Shown: in pieces, positions 26,205 to 33,553 of the stretch
How positions within the stretch are numbered: position 1 is the stretch's first letter
Layout: every line of letters begins with the position of its first letter
Source of the DNA: Ch128b sp964527925
GTDB lineage: Bacteria > Bacteroidota > Ignavibacteria > Ch128b
Length of the DNA: 64,000 nucleotides
Direction: 5' to 3'
NCBI GenBank assembly: GCA_964527925.1
Contig: CAZGQO010000001.1
Span: forward strand, 124,001-188,000
Program-made: the position numbers and the translations under genes
The notes under the pieces: model-generated
Seen by the model: only the letters and a program-made list of their open reading frames with translations
Databases searched by the model: none
What the model was told of the DNA's origin: nothing

Positions 26205-27293
26205 TTACTTTGCACTTTTGATGATTTTTGATTTAATCAACACATCATCCCCAAATTTTTTGATTTCAATTATCTCTGACTTAATTGATTCAGAAATTTT
26301 CTTAAAACCTGTTCCTTCTACTGGTGTGATTGAATTTTTTCCTCCGAGAATTTTGGGGGCAACTATTGCAATTATTTTATCAACTGTATTGCTTTTGAGT
26401 GCAAACCAGGCAGTTTCTCCGCCGCCTTCAATTAAAACTCTTATTATTGAAATCTTTCTGAGTTCACTCAATATATCATTAAAATCAATCAATTTTTTTC
26501 GAGACTTTATGAATAAAGGAATTTTGCCCTTTGCTTTTATTGCGTTTATTTTTTTTGAATTTTTAACTGAATGAATTATCACTGAAGGATATTCATCATT
26601 CAATACTTTACTCTTTAATGGAATAATGAGTTCGGGATCAATTATAACACGAACTGGATTATTTCCTTTACCGTGACTCGTTAATGATGGATTATCTTTG
26701 ATGATTGTATTCACACCAACTAATATTCCATCAAAATTAGTACGATATTTATGAACCCATTCTCTCGCAGTTTCAGAAGAAATCCATTTAGAGTCTCCCG
26801 TGCTTGAAGCAATTTTACCATCAAGAGTCATTGCATATTTCAAAACAACAAAGGAGCTTTTTTCATTGAATCTCTTTAAATAATCAGCATAAAATTTTTT
26901 CAATTCTTTTTCCAGAATTCCACTTTCCACTTCAATTCCTGCATCAATTAATTTCTTAATTCCTTTTCCATTAACTAAAGGATTGGGGTCATTAATACCA
27001 ACATAAACTTTCTTTATTCCTGCATTAATTATTGCATCTGTACAGGGCGGAGTTTTTCCATAGTGAGAACATGGTTCAAGAGTTACAAATAATTCTGAAT
27101 TCTTAGCGTTTTCACCTGCCAATTTTATTGCATGAATTTCAGCATGTTGGTCACCAAAAAATCTATGATAACCTTGAGCAATCACCTGTCCATTCTTGAC
27201 AAGTACAGCACCTACATTTGGATTAGGAAAAGTTTTATTGCCTGCTTTGTTGGCATTTTGTAAAGCCAACTTCATTAGTTTTAGTTTGTTCAT
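26205..27293 (-). CDS. ribD: Bifunctional riboflavin deaminase/reductase
   Basis: Deaminates then reduces the pyrimidine intermediate. The N-terminal deaminase zinc site is HAE (residues 50-52) and PC-x8-C (LEPCSHYGKTPPC, Cys75 and Cys84). The C-terminal reductase includes KYAMTLDGKIAS, DSKWISS, and RVLIEGGGETAW. I place the start at the ATG at 27293 (362 aa); an upstream TTG at 27314 is unlikely. It leads ribD-ribE-ribBA-ribH. No FMN riboswitch is recognisable in the short space after tRNA-Thr. Confidence 0.95.
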   Translation of the reverse strand: MNKLKLMKLALQNANKAGNKTFPNPNVGAVLVKNGQVIAQGYHRFFGDQHAEIHAIKLAGENAKNSELFVTLEPCSHYGKTPPCTDAIINAGIKKVYVGINDPNPLVNGKGIKKLIDAGIEVESGILEKELKKFYADYLKRFNEKSSFVVLKYAMTLDGKIASSTGDSKWISSETAREWVHKYRTNFDGILVGVNTIIKDNPSLTSHGKGNNPVRVIIDPELIIPLKSKVLNDEYPSVIIHSVKNSKKINAIKAKGKIPLFIKSRKKLIDFNDILSELRKISIIRVLIEGGGETAWFALKSNTVDKIIAIVAPKILGGKNSITPVEGTGFKKISESIKSEIIEIKKFGDDVLIKSKIIKSAK

Positions 27294-27352
27294 TTTCAAA
27301 AATAATTTATACAAAATTATGTAAAAGGCAGGAAAGAAAAGGAAATCCTTAG

Positions 27353-27425
27353 AGCCACCTAAGGGACTTGAACCCTTGACCTGCTCATTACGAGTGAGCT
27401 GCTCTACCAGCTGAGCTAAGGTGGC
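27353..27425 (-). tRNA. tRNA-Thr (CGT)
   Basis: Complete cloverleaf on the minus strand: acceptor GCCACCT/AGGTGGC, D arm GCTC-AGCTGGTA-GAGC, anticodon stem GCTCA/TGAGC around loop CTCGTAA (anticodon CGT), T arm AAGGG-TTCAAGT-CCCTT. Discriminator T, CCA not encoded. It lies 15 bases after the small ribosomal-type gene. Confidence 0.97.
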
Positions 27426-27440
27426 TTTAGAACCGCACTA

Positions 27441-27536
27441 TTATCTCAATTTCTTTTTATGTCGATTCTTTCTCAATCGTTTTTTTCTTTTGTGTGTTGC
27501 CATTTTATGACGTTTTCTTTTTCGTCCGCAGGGCAT
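27441..27536 (-). CDS. AURKAIP1/COX24-domain small basic protein (bS22/mS38-like)
   Basis: This 31-aa ORF begins MPCGRKRKRHKMATHKRKKR and ends RKNRHKKKLR, so over half of it is Lys, Arg or His. The KRKRHKMATHKRKKRLRKNRHKKK core matches the AURKAIP1/COX24 family, which contains mitochondrial mS38 and the related small bacterial ribosomal proteins. A strong AAGGAG lies six bases before the ATG. It probably binds the small ribosomal subunit near the decoding region. It is too short for usual gene callers. Neighbours are a zinc-ribbon/TPR gene and tRNA-Thr. Confidence 0.82.
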   Translation of the reverse strand: MPCGRKRKRHKMATHKRKKRLRKNRHKKKLR

Positions 27537-27553
27537 AGTTTACTCCTTTTTTA

Positions 27554-28465
27554 TTAATGTGATTCCAACAATTCTTTTGCTCGTTGACTAGCATCTGTGT
27601 GTTCACCAAGTTCAATACACTTTTTAAAATAATCTTTTGCTTTTTCGATTTCTTGTTGATTTAAGTTAACAATTCCAAGATTCAAGTAAGCAATCTGATG
27701 CTTCGGATTTTTCTTAATTACACTTTCAAAAATTTTTTCAGCTTCATCAAACTTGTTTAATTCGAAATAACAAACACCCATATCAACTTCTGCGTCATTG
27801 TCATCAGGTTTTAAGATTAAATAATCTTTATAGTAATTAATTGCTTTTTCAAAAAAACCAGCATCGTGATTCAAATTAGCAAGCCTGAGTAACTTAGAAG
27901 CGTTCTTCGGATCGTTTTTTATTTCATTTTCTAGTTGATTGATTTGATTTAATAAACTCAAATCAATTCTTGATTGACTCTGAACACTTTGATTTAAATT
28001 GCTTGAAGATTTTGGTTGAGACTCAGAAAATCCATAATAAATCATGATAACAGCGATTATTAAAAATGCCAAGCTCATTAAAAGTAATCGACTCTTATTC
28101 AAAGTTTTTTTGGCAGTTGAAGTTTGTTTCTCGACTAATTTTTGTTTTTTCTTTTTAGTCTCTGATGTTGTTTTCTTTTGTTCAACAGGCTTAGATTTAG
28201 AATCAACTATTTTCTCATGGTAGGAAGGAACATTCTTTTTAACTATTTTTTCTTTACCACTAAAACCAGCACCACAATATTTGCATTCGTCTAAATCAAT
28301 GGAATTTTCTTCTCCACAAACATCACAAATTTTTAACTCTACTTCAGAAATTCCAATTGAAGTAGATTCAATTGGTTTATCTACTGATGTAACTTTTGCA
28401 CCACATTGAGAACAAAATTTATCTGTGTCTTTTAAAATGTTGCCGCAAACATAACAGGTTTTCAA
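27554..28465 (-). CDS. Zinc-ribbon and TPR membrane protein
   Basis: This 303-aa protein has two N-terminal zinc ribbons: CYVCG with CSQCG (4-21 region), and CDVCG with CKYCG (about 47-61). A Lys/Thr-rich linker leads to one transmembrane helix near 128-147. The C-terminal half (about 170-300) holds TPR repeats with patterns such as AINYYKDYLILKPDD, AEKIFESVIKKNP and AKDYFKKCIELG. The start is TTG, supported by a perfect AAGGAGG five bases upstream, and it overlaps the HU stop (TTGA). The topology suggests cytoplasmic zinc ribbons and periplasmic TPRs. Function unknown; protein-complex assembly is a guess. Confidence 0.75.
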   Translation of the reverse strand: MKTCYVCGNILKDTDKFCSQCGAKVTSVDKPIESTSIGISEVELKICDVCGEENSIDLDECKYCGAGFSGKEKIVKKNVPSYHEKIVDSKSKPVEQKKTTSETKKKKQKLVEKQTSTAKKTLNKSRLLLMSLAFLIIAVIMIYYGFSESQPKSSSNLNQSVQSQSRIDLSLLNQINQLENEIKNDPKNASKLLRLANLNHDAGFFEKAINYYKDYLILKPDDNDAEVDMGVCYFELNKFDEAEKIFESVIKKNPKHQIAYLNLGIVNLNQQEIEKAKDYFKKCIELGEHTDASQRAKELLESH

Positions 28466-28806
28466 TCTTCCTCCTTCTCCACAGTTTTACCCAATTTCAT
28501 CCCTTTATCAACTATTTGCTTGAAATCCTTCGAAAACTTAAAACTTGGAACATAATGTTCTGGAACAAAAACCTGTTGACCTGTTTTTGGATTACGAGCA
28601 ACTCTTTGTTTTTTCTTTTTAACCCTGAATGATCCAAAACCTCTAATTTCAATTCCGTATCCTTCTTTAAGCATTGAAATAACAGTACTTATAAATCCCT
28701 CAATTACAGCCTCTGTCTCAATTTTAGTAAGACCAGTGCCTTGAGCGACTCTATCTACTATGTCAGCTTTAGTCATGTTTTTGGGTTTTGAAGTGTTTTG
28801 GTTCAT
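28462..28806 (-). CDS. HU/IHF-family DNA-binding protein
   Basis: 114-aa histone-like protein. The N-terminal helices (TKADIVDRVAQGTGLTKIETEAVIEGF) and the DNA-binding arm GFGSFRVKKKKQRVARNPKTGQQVFVPEH-type segment are diagnostic. In the arm, RNPKTG provides the intercalating proline. Extensions of about 10 residues at each end make it longer than E. coli HU. It binds and bends DNA as a dimer in the nucleoid. HU or IHF subtype cannot be decided. Confidence 0.92.
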   Translation of the reverse strand: MNQNTSKPKNMTKADIVDRVAQGTGLTKIETEAVIEGFISTVISMLKEGYGIEIRGFGSFRVKKKKQRVARNPKTGQQVFVPEHYVPSFKFSKDFKQIVDKGMKLGKTVEKEED

Positions 28807-28824
28807 AATTTATACCTATAAAAA

Positions 28825-28897
28825 ATGATAGCTTTAAATTATTATTTTTCAATAAGTTACGATATTCAAAAATAAGTATATCGTTTAATTTTGTCAA
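28825..28897 (-). promoter_or_regulatory. Two candidate promoters upstream of HU
   Basis: Minus strand: TTGACA (28892-28897), 17 bases, TATTTTTG (28867-28874), an excellent match to the TTG-N20-TAnnTTTG pattern. Closer to the gene, TTGAAA (28847-28852), 16 bases, TATCAT (28825-28830) resembles a sigma-70 pair. The first overlaps the 3' end of the preceding gene. Either could drive HU and the genes behind it. Confidence 0.5.
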
Positions 28898-31275
28898 TTT
28901 TTCCTGGTAATAACAGAGTAAAAAATCAAACCAAAAACAAAATATAGAATGGCGCTTGATGCAAGAGTAAACTTAAAACCAAAATTCATATTAAGAATGA
29001 CCGCACTCATACTTCCCAGTACTGAAAAACTACCATTTGCAGCCCAAGCTAATGGGACGATATTCTTATCTTCTTTTGAAAAATATGTTATTCCAACAGG
29101 AAAAAGAAATCCCAGAACTATTCCTATTAACAATATAATTCCACCTAAAATCAAATATTTGAGATAGCTTTTTGAAATTAAGGCTGGTTCTAAAATCTGA
29201 GAGTAAATTGATAGAATTAAAATTATCACAAAAGAAATTACCAAAAATATCTTTAATATTTTTTGATTTGATAATTTTGCACTTGTTGCGATTAAACTAC
29301 CTATTCCGGTTGAAAAAAGTAATAAACTAATCACAAATGTTATTGAATAAATATCGCTTGAAAGATAGAGAACATTTCTCTGGATTAAACTTAATTCAAT
29401 TAACATGTATGAAAAGCCTATGGTTGAAAAGTAAAGGAATGTATTGAACTTTAATCGTTTAGAAATTTTAATCTTAACAAATGTAAGAGTTATAATTAAA
29501 ATTAGAATTACAATGACAACTGAATAAATTATCATATAAATAAAATATCCAAGCTCAAAGTAAGTTAGTTTCTGTAATGAAATGTTTGTTAAGTAATGGT
29601 GAATTAAGTTTAGTCTAATGAAATTAAAAAAGTAAGGTTGATTATCGTCTGGTGGATCTATTTTGAAAGGATATTCTTTTGTGAATTCTTTGTTATTTGA
29701 ATAAATATTATCAATCGCATCAAGATCAAGTGAATCAAAAATTTTATGAAAATGATTCCTTCTTAAATTTGTTGAGTCAGGGAAAGTAAGAATATCGAAT
29801 TGATTGTTCTCACAAAACTTGTTTATTTCATCAAGATCTTCTTCCGTGAAATTCCCCTTTTTCAATAAACAGGTAATTGTATTCCAATTATTAATTACAA
29901 CCAACTGTAACTCAGATTGTTTTTTTTCTGAGTTAATAAGATTCGTAAAAAGATTGATTAACCTCGCAGAAGAACGCAGGGGATAATCAAAATGTGTTGA
30001 AATTGTTAAGAAACCTTCTTCTTTTAATCTATCCAGATATTTTTGAAATGACTCCTGGGTTAAGAAATATGTTTCTTGTAATGAATATAGTCCTGAATAA
30101 AAGCCTGATGATTGAACAACAGGATAGAATATGATATCAAACTTTTCACTGGTTGATTCGATAAAATTTCGTGGGTCTGATTGTATTAAAGTTAATTTAT
30201 CAATATGAGACGAGTCGATCGATTTATTTATTATTTCCTTTACTACAGGATTAATTTCTGTTACATAAATTTTCTTTGCATTACCTACCAGAGATCTAAA
30301 AATTTCCAGATTTCCTGATGAGTTTAAAATCAGCACCTTTGCATTTTGTTTGATTTGATAAGGCAAATAAAGTGTTGAATGCTTTAGAAATTCCAATTCG
30401 TCAGTTTTGTTCGATTCAAGTATCAAACCATATGAATCACCATTTACAAAAATTTCTTTTCCTGATGGAATATTATCAAAACTTGATAATGATAAACCTG
30501 GTGAAGTTCTCAAAGCTTGAGATTCAATAATTTCAATTCTACCATAAGGACTCTTTAATTCCTGTATCTTTCTTGTTCCCAGATAATTCAATGTCCGATA
30601 TATGGATTTGAATTGAGAAATTTTTAATTCATTCTTTTGAAAATAAGTGAAACTAAAAAATACAAGCGGAAGTGCGAGTAAAATAAAATGTGCAGCATTC
30701 ATTTTAATCCGATTGTACAAGATATAAATAAGAATCAATCCAGAGATCAATAGACCAGTCAATGAATAAATTTCTTCAGGATTCAAATACCAGAGCAGTT
30801 GAATAACGATTAATCCTCCGAAAGCAGAACCAATCAGATTACAGAAATACATTTTATTGATTGACTCAAAATAGACATAAAACAATAAACCAATCAAAAT
30901 TGCAAGTGATGTAAATTGTAAACAATAAGTAAATGCCGTCAAAAAAAATTTTAATAATTGGACGGAATCATAAAAAATTAAAAATGAATCAAATCCGCCA
31001 ATTACATTTTGATCAATCACAAATGAAAAAGGTATGATAAGTGCAGTTGTTTCTAAAGTTAATAAAGTAAAATTTTCAAGATTATAATTTATATATGGAA
31101 GAAAACTCTTTATTATAAATCCACTTAATCCGAATCCTACCAGAGCTAAAGAAATAATAATGGAAGCGAAATGATAATACTGTTGATATGCGAAAATTTG
31201 AATCAAACAAACCTGATTTATTATTACAATTGAGGAGACAAGAAATATTAATAAATATTCTAATTTTAATTTCAT
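28894..31275 (-). CDS. Polytopic membrane protein with spermidine-synthase-like domain
   Basis: This 793-aa protein has about six N-terminal transmembrane helices (first about 205 residues). A soluble Rossmann methyltransferase/aminopropyltransferase-like domain follows (about 230-430), with a degraded glycine-loop strand (KVLILNSSGNLEIFRS), an acidic strand end (IYVTEINPVV) and IQSDPRNFIE. C-terminal helices cover about 575-790. This is the architecture of SpeE-domain/MFS-like proteins. The glycine-rich SAM loop is not standard (NSSGN in place of GGGDG), so classical spermidine synthase activity is doubtful. It overlaps the PIMT gene by four bases. Substrate unknown. Confidence 0.72.
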   Translation of the reverse strand: MKLKLEYLLIFLVSSIVIINQVCLIQIFAYQQYYHFASIIISLALVGFGLSGFIIKSFLPYINYNLENFTLLTLETTALIIPFSFVIDQNVIGGFDSFLIFYDSVQLLKFFLTAFTYCLQFTSLAILIGLLFYVYFESINKMYFCNLIGSAFGGLIVIQLLWYLNPEEIYSLTGLLISGLILIYILYNRIKMNAAHFILLALPLVFFSFTYFQKNELKISQFKSIYRTLNYLGTRKIQELKSPYGRIEIIESQALRTSPGLSLSSFDNIPSGKEIFVNGDSYGLILESNKTDELEFLKHSTLYLPYQIKQNAKVLILNSSGNLEIFRSLVGNAKKIYVTEINPVVKEIINKSIDSSHIDKLTLIQSDPRNFIESTSEKFDIIFYPVVQSSGFYSGLYSLQETYFLTQESFQKYLDRLKEEGFLTISTHFDYPLRSSARLINLFTNLINSEKKQSELQLVVINNWNTITCLLKKGNFTEEDLDEINKFCENNQFDILTFPDSTNLRRNHFHKIFDSLDLDAIDNIYSNNKEFTKEYPFKIDPPDDNQPYFFNFIRLNLIHHYLTNISLQKLTYFELGYFIYMIIYSVVIVILILIITLTFVKIKISKRLKFNTFLYFSTIGFSYMLIELSLIQRNVLYLSSDIYSITFVISLLLFSTGIGSLIATSAKLSNQKILKIFLVISFVIILILSIYSQILEPALISKSYLKYLILGGIILLIGIVLGFLFPVGITYFSKEDKNIVPLAWAANGSFSVLGSMSAVILNMNFGFKFTLASSAILYFVFGLIFYSVITRKN

Positions 31276-31961
31276 TTGCCTCTTACGAAAGGAACAAATC
31301 TGACAGGGATTAAACTAGTACTTGTAATTTTTCCATTTTTCTTTTCGAACAACATTAAAGTTTGAGTGAAAAACGGAGAACCAATTGGAATAACAATTCT
31401 TCCCCCTTCATTTAATTGTTCAATCAATGGTGGCGGAACAAACTCGGCAGCTGCTGTGACCAGAATTGCATCGAATGGTGCGTGTTCTTTCCAACCATAA
31501 TATCCATCTGCGTTTTTAATCTTAATGTTCTTATAACCCAATCTGTCTAGTCTTTCTTTTGCTTCTTTGTAAAGTTCTGTGATTATTTCAATTGTATAAA
31601 TTGAATCGACTATTTCAGCCAGAATCGCTGCTTGATAACCTGAACCAGAACCAATCTCTAAAACTTTTTTGCATCTTCCTGGATTGATTAACTCTGTCAT
31701 ATAAGCTACAATGAACGGTTGAGAGATAGTTTGTCCATAACCAATTGGTACAGGACCATCTTTGTATGCTTTATCGATTCTATTTGCAGGAACAAATTTG
31801 TGTCTTTCTACTTTCATCATGGCTTTAATGACTAATTCATCCTTTACCCCTCTCGATTTTATTTGATAATTCACCATTCTTTCTCTTAATAACTTAAAAT
31901 CGTCTTTTTGAGAAATTATCCAGAAAGATACTGTTAGAATTATAATAATTAATCGAATCAT
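31272..31961 (-). CDS. pcm: Protein-L-isoaspartate O-methyltransferase, possibly exported
   Basis: This 229-aa PIMT methylates isoaspartyl residues in damaged proteins. The family motifs are intact: RHKFVP, YGQTISQPFIVAYMTELI, the SAM loop LEIGSGSGYQAA, DAILVTAAAEFVPPPLIEQL and GGRIVIPIG. Unusually, residues 1-17 (MIRLIIIILTVSFWIIS) form a hydrophobic leader that looks like a signal peptide or anchor, and only then does the usual LRERMVNYQI start. Neighbours also encode envelope proteins. Whether it is truly exported, and how it would receive SAM, is open. Confidence 0.9.
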   Translation of the reverse strand: MIRLIIIILTVSFWIISQKDDFKLLRERMVNYQIKSRGVKDELVIKAMMKVERHKFVPANRIDKAYKDGPVPIGYGQTISQPFIVAYMTELINPGRCKKVLEIGSGSGYQAAILAEIVDSIYTIEIITELYKEAKERLDRLGYKNIKIKNADGYYGWKEHAPFDAILVTAAAEFVPPPLIEQLNEGGRIVIPIGSPFFTQTLMLFEKKNGKITSTSLIPVRFVPFVRGK

Positions 31962-31977
31962 AATTCTCTCAAAAATT

Positions 31978-32334
31978 TTATTCTCTTATGGTGAAGTATT
32001 GACTGAAGACAAAATCGTTGGTGTCTTTCGAATTAATAAATTTTAATCGATACAAATTTGAAGTTTGTAAATCAGGGGGAACATAATAAATGAAACTGCC
32101 ATCATTTTCAGTGCTTGATGAGACGATTTTTTTCAATAGATGTTTTCGATAAAGATAAATTGTAATTTCCTTTGTGTTAGAAGAAGGAATCCAGCGAATC
32201 TCATAAGAGTTGTTAATATACCAGATAACTCCCAACCGTGGTGAAAGCACAATAAGTGAAATTGAATTGACGCTTGTTAAAGTTTCTGATGGATAATTAA
32301 AATCATCATCTCTACATCCCGCCATAAAAATCAA
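31978..32334 (-). CDS. Small putative lipoprotein with unclear start
   Basis: About 118 codons encode a protein beginning near a lipobox-like FMAGC, followed by RDDDFNYPSETL and a beta-rich domain (EIRWIPSSNTKEITIYLYRK, then YRLKF--SKDTNDFVFS) reminiscent of fibronectin/Ig-like folds. The nearest standard start (TTG at 32334) would leave a leader far too short. The reading frame continues upstream as V-K-I-K-L-F-I-I-V-L, a perfect signal-peptide core, without a usual start codon. An ATG at 32364-32366 with AGGA seven bases upstream is out of frame by one base at a run of four Gs. A non-standard start or an indel is suspected. Confidence 0.55.
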   Translation of the reverse strand: MIFMAGCRDDDFNYPSETLTSVNSISLIVLSPRLGVIWYINNSYEIRWIPSSNTKEITIYLYRKHLLKKIVSSSTENDGSFIYYVPPDLQTSNLYRLKFINSKDTNDFVFSQYFTIRE

Positions 32335-32523
32335 AACGATTATAAATAATTTTATTTTTACCCCATTACTTATTCCTGAATATTCTAAATAAAATTAATA
32401 AAAAAAAGAGAAATACAAATTGCCATTAAAAACAACACATTAATTTTCTTTACTTCATTCCTAGAAATCAATAAAAGCGAATTCATTCACATCGAATGAG
32501 AAAAGAATTTAGAATTTGATTAT

Positions 32524-32552
32524 TTGCCTAATCTTTTTCATATAGATATATT
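32524..32552 (+). promoter_or_regulatory. Candidate promoter for the nucleoside salvage operon
   Basis: TTGCCT (32524-32529), 17 bases, TATATTCA (32547-32554). Spacing equals that of the other predicted promoters, but the TTTG end of the -7 box is absent. It lies 20 bases before the cdd ATG. The rest of the 238-base divergent gap (32335-32572) is AT-rich with no ORF or hairpin that I can support. Confidence 0.35.
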
Positions 32553-32572
32553 CACAAAAATTTTTTTCAAAT

Positions 32573-32980
32573 ATGAATGAATTAACTCCATTAATTCAGA
32601 GAGCCATCGAATCCAAAAACTTTTCTCACTCACCTTACTCAAAATTTCGAGTAGGAGCGGCATTATTAACTAAGGATGATAAAATAATTACAGGTTGTAA
32701 TGTTGAAAATGCTTCATACGGATTAACTATTTGTGCTGAACGAGTCGCAATTTTCAAAGCATACAGTGAAGGAATCAGAAAATTCAAAGCAATAGCAATT
32801 GCCTCAGATGATAAAAATTTTTGTCCACCCTGTGGTGCCTGCCGACAAATTATCTGGGAGCTCTGCGGTGATATTGATGTAATTCTTATTGATGGTGATT
32901 CCAATACAAAAGTTTTTAAAGCATCTCAATTCTTACCGTTTCCATTTGGAGATGATAACTTAAAAGGAGTTGAAAAATGA
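32573..32980 (+). CDS. cdd: Cytidine deaminase
   Basis: 135-aa small tetrameric-type enzyme converting cytidine and deoxycytidine to uridines. Substrate motif NVEN is at 43-46. The zinc site is CAE (Cys54, Glu56) and PCGAC (Cys87, Cys90). First of four overlapping or adjacent salvage genes; its stop overlaps the tdk ATG by four bases. Confidence 0.96.
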   Translation: MNELTPLIQRAIESKNFSHSPYSKFRVGAALLTKDDKIITGCNVENASYGLTICAERVAIFKAYSEGIRKFKAIAIASDDKNFCPPCGACRQIIWELCGDIDVILIDGDSNTKVFKASQFLPFPFGDDNLKGVEK

Positions 32981-33552
32981 ATGAATTTATGCCTCACCAA
33001 ACGCCAAATAAAACTGGTTGGATTGAGGTCATAGCTGGTTGTATGTTTAGTGGTAAAACAGAAGAATTAATCCGGCGCTTGCGTCGAGCAATGATAGCCA
33101 AACAAAAAGTGATTGTCTTCAAACCAAAAATTGATAATCGCTACGCAGAAAAAGAAATTGTTTCGCACAGTGAACAATCTCTTCCATCAGAAGTTGTTGA
33201 AGATGCATCTGAAATTCTCGAATTAGCTAAAGATGCCCAGGTGGTTGGAATCGATGAAGCACAATTTTTCGAAATGAACATTGTGGAAGTCGTCAATAAA
33301 CTTGCAGATGAAGGCAAAAGAGTGATAATTGCAGGACTCGATCAAGACTATCGTGGTCAACCATTTGAACCAATGCCTCAATTACTTGCCATAGCAGAAT
33401 ACATAACAAAAACACTTGCAATCTGCGTTGTCTGCGGAAATCCCGCCGATAGAACACAAAGAAAAACTCCAGCAAAAGATAGAGTTGTTGTTGGAGCCGC
33501 AGATATCTACGAAGCAAGATGCAGAAAATGTCACACCATCTATGGAGAATAA
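32977..33552 (+). CDS. tdk: Thymidine kinase
   Basis: 191-aa type II thymidine kinase, which phosphorylates thymidine with ATP. The P-loop GCMFSGKT is at 21-28, the DEAQFF motif follows, and a zinc site is formed by CVVCG and CRKCH near the C-terminus. Co-transcribed with cdd and the nucleoside transporter. Confidence 0.97.
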   Translation: MNEFMPHQTPNKTGWIEVIAGCMFSGKTEELIRRLRRAMIAKQKVIVFKPKIDNRYAEKEIVSHSEQSLPSEVVEDASEILELAKDAQVVGIDEAQFFEMNIVEVVNKLADEGKRVIIAGLDQDYRGQPFEPMPQLLAIAEYITKTLAICVVCGNPADRTQRKTPAKDRVVVGAADIYEARCRKCHTIYGE

Positions 33553-33553
33553 A

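Noticed and set aside
26143..26574. Plus-strand ORF of about 143 codons opposite ribD
   Set aside because: Composition follows the antisense of a conserved reductase domain; no recognisable domain.
27441..27536. Possible -1 frameshift at an A-rich slippery run in the AURKAIP1-like gene
   Set aside because: The T run spans 27480-27486 and has seven bases, so the frame is continuous to the TAA at 27441.
33416..33553. Longer N-terminus for the nucleoside transporter
   Set aside because: It overlaps tdk in another frame; the ATG at 33554 has GGAG at six bases and begins at the family's usual first helix.
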